From Neodiprion pinetum (lineage: Eukaryota; Arthropoda; Insecta; Hymenoptera; Diprionidae), in contig NC_060234.1 in NCBI RefSeq assembly GCF_021155775.2, positions 35,337,026-35,401,025 on the forward strand: a DNA stretch of 64,000 bases, written 5' to 3'. The notes under the pieces are model-generated. The model had not been told where the DNA came from. It saw only the letters and a program-made list of their open reading frames with translations, and made no database searches. Positions within the stretch are counted from its first letter, which is position 1; each line of letters begins with the position of its first letter. The position numbers were made by a program, and so were the translations under genes. Positions 22,351 to 34,800 of this stretch are shown here, in pieces.

Positions 22351-25300
22351 ACAATTTCATTCTATGCAGACAGTAAAAAAACAAACAAAAACCAAAGTAT
22401 AATTGCTTTGTTAACAATTTGCGCAATCGTATAGAACTTAAAAAAGATAAATAACAGTCCAACTTATTATATACTAACCAATAAGAGTTGGGGGCAGACG
22501 TATATTATGCTATTACTGTGGAGGTCGTCTTCGAACGGTTTTAATTTATTTATAAATATTGTAAACATGGTTAACGTCCTTCGTGTCCGTACTACTATTG
22601 AACAAAAATGTGCCACAAGTTTATAATCCTGTTCTTTGAGGAATCAACAATAAGAGATTTACTTAACTGACCTTAGTTTGTAACTGACGTAGACCTTTTT
22701 TTTTTTTTTTATTTTATTTATATAAATTTTAGATGACATCTGTATATACAAATCGTCTTACTTTGCGACCAGCCACCATTGAACTTAAAATAAAAAACCA
22801 AAACATGTAATTTATTCGTACTCCGGAACTATAACCGCAACTTTTAACGTTGAACTTATGTGTAAAAAAAATCTGTAGAAAAAGAACAAGATCAGTCATA
22901 GGAGAACTGATAAAATTTGATTCTGAAAGAATAAGGTATAAGATAGAACACTGATTTGCCAGTTTAATTCCTCTTAGAACTGGTATATTTCGGCTCTCCA
23001 CGCATCGAACGTATTGATATAGGGCTTAAAGCTTTAAAAATCTACAATCGCATAAAACGTTCCGAATGTCCAAAGTCAATTAAGTGAGTCAAAAAGAATT
23101 AAGTGGTCGTCCTGAAAATTTGTTCCGCAAATTTGTTGTAATTGGTATTTTTGTTTTATTGACATCTGACCCCAGAAACAAATAAGTGTGAACCTGCACC
23201 AAAAATTCCTGTGGAAATAATGAAAGTTGTTAAATTTTACGAATACTTGCTTGTACCGTCACTCCGATCGCTTGGCAGAAGTTAGTAAAATCGTTGATGC
23301 CTGGAATGTTTTGAAAATTCAGATCCTGCACGCTTCGGTGAAATTTGTATGACATGAGAAAATAATTGATGAGATGAGGCGGAAGTTTGTACAGCGTGTA
23401 TAGAATCTCCAGAAGGGATCAGGGTGTATCTATTGTATACCAAAATAATGCAAAATTGGTCGAATGCTGAGGCGCTGAGACGATTATTCGCGTATAACTT
23501 TAGCTTCGAAACTCATTCGCGTCTCGTTTGAAATTGCGCAAATCGACTTCAATTTCTGCATCCAACTTCACGTGAAGAATGAGCACGATGGCTTGATTAA
23601 ATTTAAACAAAAACAAGAGACACTCGTCATTTTCGCACAATTTTATCATGTTCAATTCACTCTGATTTTTCATTTTCGAGACTTATTAGTGATAACAACA
23701 TGAACTACATGGTTATTCCTGGGAAATCGAATTCTGATAATTAGGACGCATTCGTAATCAATGACAATTCATCGATGAAAAGTGGTAAGCTTGTAGAAGG
23801 CTGACTGGGCGAAATCTATTTCAATTGGTTTCTACTTCAGTCTGCAGTTAACTGCAAACTTGAACAGCGTAGTTCCTTTATAACCCATTTCCTCCATGCA
23901 GCGCGGCAATGAATACAGATAGAATGGACACAGTGCAGGTAATGAGACTGAATGGCACGACGCCGCGGAGTAATTTTTACCAATTTCCTACAAACGTATC
24001 AATTAGAATGTTGATAATTGCGACCTCATAGCTGAAGTAACATCGTCGACGCAAAGTTTCGAGCCGTTGCTGTCGGACGCCTTAATATTCTCCGAATCAT
24101 CGTTCTCGCGAATTCCGTAAAAAAAATTTTCAAACGTAGTGCTTCAAGGTAACAAAAAAACAAAAAACCACGGAAGAATAAATTTTCAACGCTGTTATTT
24201 CCCGTGTAAGCCGATGAATTTGTGCTCCGGAGTGGTTAATAAAAAAAACATAATATCGTCGTGGATTAAAAAGCAGATGGGACAAAGCCCATGTATAAGA
24301 ATAAAGCCTGCACCCTTCTGGTTCTTTGCCCTCGTTATGTAAATTTTGTAATTTCATTATGCCGAGCCCGTCGTAGGAGGTACAGAGTGCACGGGATGAA
24401 TTTTCCCCGGAAATACGCACGTCCAATAACACCTGAACTGCAAACGATACGAGCCGGAAATTTGTGACGGAAACTTTGAAAGTTCGTACATACAACGAGT
24501 TTTCATTCGGCGCAGAATGAAAGAAAAAAAAAAAAACGAGTGTTCGGAGAAATTGAAAAATTCGCATCTACAGTATGGAAAAGAGTGAAGGAAATTTGGA
24601 GAATGTTTTACATCGTCGTCCGTCGGAGTTCCACGGAAGTAATTCGATCGTCATGAATGGAAATGGTCCGTCGGGAATGCCGAGAAGCCATCTCAGCCAT
24701 TTTCCAATCTGCGTAGAGCTTCCGTCCGCAATTCGAGTCCCTCGTCGTTTGATCGGAGTCAAGACGCGTTCGAACTTCTAAAACAAGTATGTAGAAATTA
24801 GCCGCGTTTCGTCGTACGCACGAGAACAAATCGCAATGGTCTGTATAGATATCCGTGAAATTTGAAGTCCTCGACGTGTTTCCAGCCGCGATTGAATCCC
24901 TTGCAGTTTCGTTCGTACACACAGCGTTGGTACCTAAATCGTAGATGTCGGGAAATGAGTCTGCGGGTGGCAGAGCGCGGAATGACTTCGCGTTCATTAA
25001 ACTCCACCAACATAAGAGAAATACAACGCGAGTCTCGCGTATTTCAGCGTCACTCGTTCCTGTCAGAGATATTCTCCTCTCCTTGGCTCTCTCCCTTTCC
25101 CTTTCATCTCTAGCTTTAATTCATGTGCGACATACATATAATGTATTAATGCAACAGACAAGTCTCGCACCTCGGAGGGGATCGAGATTACATGAGATTT
25201 CTTTGAGTCGTTATAGGGCAGAGTATATTAGACACAGGGAAATTAATTAAGTCAATGGCACTCTAAGGCCTGCCCTTAACGCTGAGAACCGCCTGAAGAG

Positions 25301-27457
25301 TCTCTGACTTTGCGCATGTTTCACGATATTCGGACAATCCGTTTCGAACCTTGACTCGAAAGAACCTTCAAATTTTGGATTTATAGCATTTATTTGGCCA
25401 CCGGTTTGTTATCCGCAATTTAACCTCCCACAGCGCTGCAGCTTTTTTTGCACTATCGCTAATAATTTCACGAATGTTGCAGCACAGGCGCAATAACGAT
25501 GAAAATGATATCAAACACCATTCCGGGAGGAAAGTTGTTGCAGTAAAAAAGTCTGAACTACCAGCAATTTTGTCTTATGAAAAATAGCGACTACAGGACC
25601 AATTTGTTTTCCAACCTAATAAAAATGTCGACTTATACGACATAACTGCCAGCCCGTATAATATTCGGGGAGCTGAAGTGTATTAACCCGTCGTTTCCAC
25701 AAGATGGAAAATGTCAGTGCAGTATTTTACCCATCAACGCGCAGCTTGCTTCGCACCCGTCCAGCCGAGCTGTGCGCCTACATCGCGTCGCCCCATTAAC
25801 GCGAATTAAAACTGGAACGGTCAACTTTAGGTCATCGTTTATCACGTGTAGATACGTATAAACCCGAGGACGCTTTTACGTCCTCGTACACGTTCGGTTC
25901 GAATTCGTCCCCGGGGTTGAGTCTGCAGTTCGCGTACCCGTAACAACGAAGCTCCGTAATCAGCACGGATATCCGATCTTCGGTTCATTAACGTTCCTCC
26001 AAAAGCCACAGCTCGTAATTATAGATACCAATTAGGACGCCGATGCAGTTGGCGTCCCGATTTCGGAATACCTTATGCATCGTGCTGTATTGAGACAAAT
26101 CTGTAATTTTTCTTCGGTATATGGTGCAACTTCCATAACGGATCGTTTGATTCCGTGAACCTCGTTATTTCGGGATCATCCATCATCTCGTATCGGTGCC
26201 TCGCACCTTGGGTCCCGCAGCTATAAGGCGGGTTTACGGGTGAAAGGAGACTGGATGCAACTCCGACAGCTGTCGTTAGTGATAATTTAAAGACGGTTCG
26301 ATGATTGCCTGTCAATGCTAATGGCTTAATGGCTTATCGCCACTTCCAGGTCGTCCTCTTATTAAGACCCACCCGGAGAGATGACCGGAAATGGTCTACA
26401 GATATACCGGCTAAGCAAACGCCGCCTTTCGCGCACGGCAACGCAGCGTGTTGGCATGTGTCCTCACATTACCATATACACGAGACATTAGCCCGCGGAA
26501 CCCCTTCTGTGGCTGTTGGTTGGAGCCGACGTCCTGATCACCGTCAGCGATCAGGGCCCGCGAAACGAACCGAAATCCGAAGTACCATTTCGGCCCAGGA
26601 GTTATACGGCCAAGAAATGGCTACTCGGGTTTGCGAACCGGTGCTGAATTCGAATATGAAAGCAGGAGAAATTTGCATAGTTGTGGAATTTGTAAATATC
26701 AATCTTACAGTCCGTAAGTAAAATCGGCAAATGTAGTTCGTCTGGATACAAAATGAATGTAAGTTTTTTTGTAGCAACGAGAAAATCTGGCATGTGTTAA
26801 TATGTATTAACTGTTTTTCTGTATAATATTTTCCTGTAACTATTGTATGATGATTTCGTGCTGGTACGCCAACAAATTGATGTAAACACCTTATTTAACT
26901 TGCACAATATAGCAAGCTAAATAAATAAGCATGTTCATTGTTAGAACGACCAAAAATTTATTATTAACAACTATAATCGCACTAAATAATCACTCGTATG
27001 TGCCACATTTTCTGGTAATTAAACTAATATTCAATACGCGAAAATGCTACGAAATCCATTATAGGAAAATTTTCTGCGAGTGACTATATAGCAAATGAAT
27101 TTTTTCTCTCTGTCCAATCTTGATGACCGGCCAATTTTTCTCTTCCTTTTCTTTTATAAAATACGCTGTGTAGGATAAAGTTCGTTAGTTTCTACCGAGT
27201 CGCTCTTGCAGTCTGCTAATTAGAATGCAAATTGTAGTTAGATGAAATTTGCCTGTTAGTCTCTTGCCGCTATCGCTTCTACGAGTTTTCTCTACTCGCG
27301 AATCGTTACCTCGACAAATCCGCCGCTTATACCTTATCAATCGCGGCTGAATGATGCGTTACACCGTCATCTGAATTATTCTTACAAGCAATCGATCTTG
27401 ATCGACCCAACGTTTTCTTATGCCATAGATTTACGAAATAACAATAAAATTTTATAG

Positions 27458-27845
27458 TAGGGCTGGTCGTCGGTTACTTTTCTCCCTATCAGTCACTTTT
27501 TGTCACTTTTTTCCAAGGAATCGTCACGTTTTCTGTCGCAAATAAGTTTCGTGCAGAAAAATTCTGTTACACAATTTTTTTCCAACGCGACATCCGCTAA
27601 ACAAGATTTTGTTTGTCAAGTATCGTAGTATTTTTTATGAAAAAATCAGCAACAGGTTGCTTACAGCGACATAATGAAAAGTAAGACTGCTTATGATGAG
27701 ATCAACAACACGGTGGTAGCATTTTTCGTTGAATTATTGTGCAATAATTAATTCTGATCAGTCACTTCTGAGTCACGTTTTTGATCTGAAAGTCGCTTTT
27801 CTCAATTTTTTTTTTTGTTAGATCAATTTACCGCTACCAGCCCTG
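27458..27845. mobile_element. hAT-like MITE (non-autonomous DNA transposon)
   Basis: The 388-bp element has imperfect terminal inverted repeats: the left end reads TAGGGCTGGTCGTCGGTTA, and the right end in reverse complement reads CAGGGCTGGTAGCGGTAAAT. CAGGGCTGG-type ends are common in hAT elements. GTCACTTTTT-like words recur just inside both ends in either spacing, like subterminal transposase sites. Candidate 8-bp flanking duplications are poor, so the copy is old. It has no coding capacity. Confidence 0.55.
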
Positions 27846-29158
27846 CTGTAGTGATCTGTATTCTTCCAGAAAAATTTCTTACCGAGAGATGGTATTACTT
27901 TACATAGTCCTTCGAACATGAATATCAAGGGAACGTTAAACCAAGGTTCGCATTAAAAAATTATGAAACAACGTAAGACATTATTATAATCAAAGTTTAA
28001 TGATTAAGGAAAACTTTTGCCCGATGGTGAGATAAGAATGGAAAATATGCGGACTTTGTAACGAAAAAACGAAAGTATAATACTTGTGTATGATAAACGA
28101 CTAATTTAGCAATCTGAACGTTGAAAATTTCCGACGCGGTGGTCGTAGCTATTATTATTATTATCTAAAAATATACTCCGCACGTTCTGTTTGCAGCTAT
28201 TACGGCCATTAGCTTGCTAAATCTTGGCAGTTGAAAATTCCTGATCCAACCGTGAAGATTTCTTGCCCCCAATTTCTACCTTATACTTGTTTCATTAACG
28301 GGAGGAAATTGGGTTAATCGGACCTGAACACCCCTCGGAAGATTTGAACGAAGCCGTTGAATAATTTGCATAATCGAGCTGACTCTTTTTCTTGGTACCA
28401 GCCAGTTTTTACAATTGAGTATCCCCAGCCAGAATTTCATTTCGAAATTACATCGCGAGAAATCATAATCGGGATTGGTTGGTTAGCTAAATTGAAAAAA
28501 TTCGCGAGCAATATATAATATTGTAAGAAGCCGCGTGCGACTCCAATTCAGCATTTTTATATAAACTAGCGACAAGAGAGCGAAAGAGCGAGAAAAATAG
28601 GAGGAAAATATTCTTTCTTCCCGCTCGCGGAGCGCGACGGGAAAAAATAAAGGAAAACCGGGACAACCGGGTTGTGGAAACGGAGATAGTTTATCGTGAC
28701 GGAAGTCGCCATCTTGGCCAGACAGACAAGAGGTCGAGGAAAAGGTGGCTGCAGGGAGGGAAGGTGGAAATTACTCCGGATGTAATGTAATTGCAAACGC
28801 GACCATTAGGGCCTCATATCCGGTTCGCCCTCTCGCCGCACTCTCCGTATATATAACCTCTACAATACGCCCTGGCAGTCTGTTATTTGGGAAACTTCAG
28901 AGGAGGAGGCCGCGTAATTTTCATTAGCGGATTCTTTCTTTCCGCGTGCGTAGCTGCTTATTAATAACCACGTACAAGAAGTCGAGCGGCGTCTGCTTTG
29001 TTCTACTGAAATCAACTGATATTTCACAGATTTCGACAACGACTCGCGATATCGACAATATCGACAATCTGCAGGCTCTTACACGACTTCTGACACTTCG
29101 CCGTGGCGTCGATTTCACTTAGCTTTTATATGGCGCTTCGCTACCCGGACGCCATTTC

Positions 29159-29193
29159 ATCTCTCTCTCTCTTCCTCTTCCTCTCCCTCTTTA
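29159..29193. repeat. CT-rich microsatellite
   Basis: It starts with pure (CT)n and continues as CTTCCTCTTCCTCTCCCTCT. This homopyrimidine tract has no coding value. Confidence 0.7.
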
Positions 29194-29327
29194 TCCGCAC
29201 TCCCGAATTGGCTCCATCTCACTTCGGCTTATCCCCCGCCATTGGCAGCTCACCTCGATGGCATTTTCACTTTTTTGAGACTTGAAAAAGTCTAGATGAA
29301 TTCCCTTTTTCGAGATATTTGCATGCA

Positions 29328-29353
29328 GTGTGTGTGTATGTGTGTGTGTGTGT
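29328..29353. repeat. (TG)n microsatellite
   Basis: TGTGTGTGTATG is followed by a second (TG)7 run, with one interruption. Confidence 0.8.
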
Positions 29354-29602
29354 ACGTTAGTGGACGCGAACATGTCCTCCAACTATAAATTCCTTGCATG
29401 GATGTAAAAAATCCGGGCTGGGACTGCGTATACAAAATTCGTTGGATGCATTTGACGGAAGGGAGGAAGAAAAGATGATCCAGCAGCCACCCTCTGTTTT
29501 ATGAAATCTGTTTATCAACTGCAAATTATTCAAGCAGTAGGACGTGACTCCTTAGTTTCCGCAAGTTCTAAATTGTCGAAATTCCAGCTGTCGAAAGAAA
29601 GG

Positions 29603-29633
29603 CTCTCTCTCTCTCCCCCCCCCCCCCCCCCCC
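29603..29633. repeat. (CT)n followed by 19 consecutive C
   Basis: About six CT units run directly into a homopolymer of 19 C, ending in CTCTTTCT. The minus strand is a G19 run that could adopt a quadruplex, and the whole is a mirror-capable homopyrimidine tract. Homopolymer length may be uncertain in the assembly. Confidence 0.9.
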
Positions 29634-30508
29634 TCTTTCTCCATTACGTATTCCACCGCGCAGGTGTGGGAATAGAACCTTAAATATACTTTCGGTGTGT
29701 CAATATTCTTTTACGAAGACCATCAATCTGCGTTCCGATCTAAACTTCGTCCCGAGGAAACAGTATTCTACGGAAAACTTTTCGATTCCATTATTCTTCG
29801 CAGTTTATTTACCATACCATACTCGTTGTCTCGACTCCTTACAACCCCTGCAACTTCGAGTGTAACGCCGACTTATGTCATAACGCAATTCTGCCGAGTG
29901 TTTCGAACGCACTACTCTGCGCTCGCGTATCGCGAACCGCAATGCTCGTTACGTGCGTTAAGAGATGCAGGTTCGAGTCACGGAAGGGAGAGATTCGTCA
30001 ATGGACGGATATAAGATGGAACCGAATCCGAATTATTCCACTCCGCCGTTCGAGGCATGAGATTGGAAATGAAACCACATCCAGGTATCGAGGATATCGT
30101 ACCGGTCCGAAGGTACACTCGAACAAGCCGGAAGCCGCTTACTGCATCATAAAAGAAGATTTTGAGCTAAGATCCTTTGTTCGAGTAGACTCGGGCCTCG
30201 GAAATCAAGCGCTAAGGCGATTAAACCAGAACCATAACAACCCTCCTGGGGGGTGAGACCAGCCTACAGCCACTGAAGCTGAGTTCGAGTGCAGGGTAAG
30301 AGGCCTGCAATACAGAGTAACGTCCGGTCTCATCGCCCATGATTTTGGTATTCCGCATCCCGTCAAGGGGTGCATCGCTCGTTACGTTGATCAAAATCAT
30401 CAGGGACTTAGTCGCGGAGTATCACGACGGCTTAGCGATCAGAGTAGGCTGTGCGGAAGAGGGTTCGAGGAGCTCGTAGGACAGGTAGGTATATCACGTG
30501 GAGGTGCA

Positions 30509-30542
30509 TATAAAAGGGATTCGGGACGTTGGCACGCGTGCC
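30509..30542 (+). promoter_or_regulatory. Candidate TATA box with downstream palindrome
   Basis: TATAAAAG stands at 30509-30516, preceded by a CACGTG E-box (30495-30500) and followed by the 12-bp perfect palindrome GGCACGCGTGCC (30531-30542). The arrangement resembles a core promoter, but no convincing coding exon follows within several hundred bases. Chance occurrence is quite possible. Confidence 0.22.
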
Positions 30543-30606
30543 GTTCACCCTGCGGGGTGATAATCCTGAGCTAGTGGACGATCGTTACTAACCCAAGTGT
30601 CGGGGA

Positions 30607-30643
30607 TCTCGTTAATTGCCCGAACGGTTCTCGTTAATTGCCC
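30607..30643. repeat. Two 15-bp direct repeats, 22-bp period
   Basis: TCTCGTTAATTGCCC occurs at 30607-30621 and 30629-30643, separated by 7 bases. A small local duplication. Confidence 0.7.
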
Positions 30644-31644
30644 CGTCGTTTGAACGGCTCCATCCTCTCCAGCCACTCCGAATTTTACCAAACTCCGTAA
30701 CGTGTCCCCTCTCTAGTGTATCCGCGGGAATTCCAGTTGCACTCCGGATATCACAAATCACTCGCTAATTCCCAGGCCAAGGTCGATCAATCGGATTGTC
30801 AACGGGGAACAATCCGATTTGGCACGTCAACGCGCGTTCGACGTTCGACCCTAAGGAGTGACATAATTCGCTCCGAGACGAAGGTTTACGTGCAGAGCCA
30901 AACCGGCCGTTGACCTTAGGGGATGAATAACCTCGAAGAAGCGATTTTCCTAGCCGTCCGATCGTTTGGCATCCCGCTGCTTTCGCCCGGAAGAAGTGAG
31001 AAGGATCCGTCAAATCTTCGGCTAGTTTTCTCGTCGACGATTATTGAATAGCTGGTTATAAGTAGGACCGACCACGATATAATTTTTCAAGTTCACGCTC
31101 GTAAGCAGAAGCGGATACTTTCGACGAAACGAAGGAATCTTAAGGGTTTCTCTGTGCAAACGCACGGTCATAACAGTTGTGGCAGCTATACAATTCGAGA
31201 TGCTGACCAGATCGACAGCTCAGCAGGGCAACCAGTTATAACCGGGAGGCTGCGTTTGACGGGATCTCATGATTCAACGGTATGTCTGGGGTGCCGTGAA
31301 CCACCGTCAGCAGCTGACGTCGGGTGCATCTTCGCCAAACCAACGCTACCGTAGAGGAGCAAACGTCAACTCCGACGTGACTGACAATCGCACGTCAGAA
31401 TTGGTGTGAAAATTCCACATTCGCAAATCGTTTGAATCATCGTTGCGACCAGATTTTAAGGTGCTTTGAATTGATTCACTAGATTTTGGTTACATTTTTG
31501 AAAGGAATGGTGATTTGTGTACTTAGATTCTTTATTTACCATTATTTTCACGTCCTTAATCCCCGCGCTCTTTTCATCCCTGTAAAATATGCTTTTTTCC
31601 AAAAATACGTTCGGTCAATATACTCGTAAACACGGAGTGAATAA

Positions 31645-31876
31645 GAGAGTATATTTTACTCAAAGTCGCAGGAAAATAGCGACGCATCAAGATTTGTGGT
31701 AAAAAATACTCATGTCAACTGTATTTTTTACCATGAATTTAGCAGATTTTAGTCCGTACATTTTAGGCTGTTTTCACTGTTTTTAGAGTAAACTCTGCAT
31801 TTTACGAAGTATATTTCACCGCAAAACCTGACGTGTACCTCTTTTCCTGCAGTTTTGAGTAGAATCTGTTCTTTTA
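31645..31876. repeat. Foldback repeat with nested hairpin
   Basis: Outer arms near 31655-31680 and 31843-31870 are inverted relative to each other, sharing TACTCAAA and GCAGGAAAA with equal spacing. Near the left arm a perfect 12-bp inverted repeat, TGGTAAAAAATA at 31697-31708 and its complement at 31722-31733, closes a 13-base loop. It could be a small MITE or foldback element. No target duplication was established. Confidence 0.4.
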
Positions 31877-34800
31877 TTTTCTTTGTGAACAATTCTTGGA
31901 AAAAGTTTAAATACTGTGCATTCGCCCGAAAACTTCAGACTCCTAGGACTTATCGCTCTTCAGGTATATTATACCTATCATACAAATCGAACAGTCCGAA
32001 CGTTGTCTTTATACGGATAGTTCGCCTTCAATAAGCTCATCCGAATAGAGAGAAAAAACATTGAATTTTTTTTTACACGGAGACTAAAAAATTTGAATAA
32101 ATGACGAGATTTTTATTGAAGAGCTCTGTTTGGAAAACTCTTTTTTGAAGGCCCGAAGACATATTTGAATAAATTTGAATACGGTTTGTTCGTACCATTC
32201 TTCGAGTCGCGTGCGGAAATTTGATTTTTATGGTTATTCGCGGTTATGCGAAGTCCACACATCGTAAAGATATTTGCGTATTCGTGAATTCGGGTTAAGC
32301 ACGGGTCATTGCTACAGGAAATTCAATTCTCGCTTCCCGTAGAAGTTCACCCAAAATGAGCGTAAGAGTTCACGTCATTAATCTCAATTATTCTGAAATT
32401 TCGATCGAGACGAAAAGCTTCAGCGGCTTGTTATCTTTGCCCAACAAAGAATGATCACTGATCCTATTTTCCGTATGGCGAGATCCGTTGCTGATTTACG
32501 ATTCCGAAATCAAACAGTTTACCGAAGTAATAATTTTTTGTTTGACGAACAGCGCTGTGATCCTGAAAGGTATATACGTATAACGTACGTCGTAAAGGTA
32601 TACGTACAATGTACATAACTTATGTACACACACGGGAATGCAAGTACGCCTGTGTGAGATGTTTCCGAAAGTGAAAAAGTATCGAGCCAGGATGCCGAGA
32701 GTCGTGAGTCGAGACGGCGCGGCGTATAAGGTATATGATTGCCAAAGCGCCTGAGGATTGCAGCTTCCTGCAAGAAAAATAAAAGAATCCGCTCCTCTCG
32801 CTAAAGTCTATTATTTACTCGACAGTTGATTTCATCCACTTTGAAACGGTTCGTGCCGGTGGAAGTAAATGGGCTGTCGCTGAACTGCACCGGGAGCTGT
32901 TTCGAATCGCGAATTTGCTCGTCAAAGAGCCTTCACAGACACTCCGGGTGTTGGAGTTGGCTTTACCTCGGGAAACTCCGTGCCGTGCGCATGTGGCCTG
33001 AAAACTTTGTTACATTCGGCGGATTTTCTAGTTTTGGTTCCTGTGTAGTCCTCGACTATTTTAAATTTTCACCGTAACCGAAGAATACGGTTCCGAGTAC
33101 AAAATGAGAACGGGTTTTGTAACTGTGACGAGAAAATCTGGGATGTGACTCTGTTATTTTTTTATCACTATCATCGCAGGTACCATACTTTCTTTTAACC
33201 ATCGCAATGATTTTATGATAATGCGGACAAGTTTTTTTCGCGATGACTATTTTCGCACGGTAAAAGGTGATTCATCGCCCTAGAATTTTTTGTAAATCAG
33301 AATCATCACTCTCATGATTCGCGATGCGCCTGTAAGTGAACGACGAGTTCCGGAATGACGACAGACCTGCATTTTTTTATCATCTCCGATCTGGTTGATG
33401 GGCGTCATTGAATCCCGTATTCGTTGTTCGCACGGGCGTGGATTATCTCGCAGAGAGGAATGCAGCGGCGTGTAGAGGCTGGTTTATTTCTTTGCGAGCG
33501 GCGCAATTCGCTTGAGTAATTTTATTCGTTGCAGGCTACAGGCCGCCGTGGTTTTAATCTCGGCAAATGGATCTGGCCGCGTTCTTTTTAACCGGCGTTA
33601 AAAACAGAAAAAAAAATCCACACTCCCTCACCGACTAGACGTCTAGCTAGTCTGCACGATGATCACTGCGACGGAGTAATTGACACTGGGCGTGAATTGA
33701 ATGCACGTTCAGCTCACTTACACCCGGATGACAGCGACTTCGGTGAATCGATATCTGTCAAACTCGAGCGTAATTGACTATTCGCCAAAATTCGTTTCGG
33801 CTATTAAATCAGGCACAGTTGCTCCGGCAAACCCAAAGTATACGTTCTGATCGGTCTTCGGTATTGAAATCTTTCCGCATGGATTACGATACATCTGTCT
33901 GAATCAGGTCGGGATAAACGCGACTTTTAACTATTTGACAAAAAGTGAAATCCAAACGCGTTATGAATATGTGGAATAAACATGAAGCTGCCAACGAATT
34001 TGAAGAGAGGGTTGAAATCCGTGGAGTGCGAATTAAATCAGAGAGCTGACCAGCCAGTTATACTGCAGAGCTCTGCACATTGTGACGGTAATTGTTACTC
34101 GGTGAATCGCTTAACCCTCATAAGCATAATTACTGCACTATAAAAGTACCGGGCTACTCGAATAAAGTGATTTTACACGATAATTTTTATTTGTAAAAAG
34201 AATTCAACGCTTTTGTCAAACGAACCGCCGTTATTAGTCGTGCACAGAGTTACCCACACTTTCAGAAAGAACAATAAAAACAACAAAGTTTCACTTCAAC
34301 CGTATAATAACAAACTCAGTGTACATTCGTACTCTGAAGCCTGCTCCCATCTCAGGGCTGAATTTTTCTCTACCACGACGCAGATTCCCACCCCGAAAGG
34401 ACCATTGTTCGTCCCTGGAGACGGCGCGAGAGTTGGTACTGTTAATTTCCGGTTCACGTCAATGCCTCTAGATCCCTACCTCCTTTTCTATTGGCCGTAA
34501 CAGCGGCTCGAAAGAAGTCGGAGTAGTCTCAACTTTCAACGGTATATGTATAACTAAACTACAAACGTGTCTACGAATTCGAAAGACGGAATTCCCCGCA
34601 ATGATTACGCATTCTTGTTTAAACGATTTCTTCGATGTTACAGACGGTAGGAATAGCCGTTTCCAACCGATGATCATGGACGTAAAAAGTAGCGACTCGC
34701 ACAATGATCGAAACACCGCGGTTGGAAACTTTCAAGAATTGAACATTCTTTTTCTCCTCCTTTTTTAGCTTCAGCATCCGTGATTGCAAGCGAGACGGGA

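Larger units (their letters stand above)
21009..27457. other. Non-coding stretch upstream of the P450 gene
   Basis: This includes the presumed promoter of the minus-strand P450. Other contents are a weak exon-like frame (21754-21974), a Penelope-like fragment (about 22300-22350), a poly(T) run near 22697 and AT-rich sequence with no recognised gene. The 138-codon frame at 26305-26721 has no domain, splice context or codon bias. Confidence 0.5.

Noticed and set aside
26305..26721. 138-codon frame on the plus strand
   Set aside because: No domain, signal or periodic codon bias; overlapping frames on the other strand are equally open.
29968..29982. tRNA B-box-like GGTTCGAGTC
   Set aside because: No A box, acceptor stem or anticodon arm can be formed around it; a similar word near 30280 fails in the same way.
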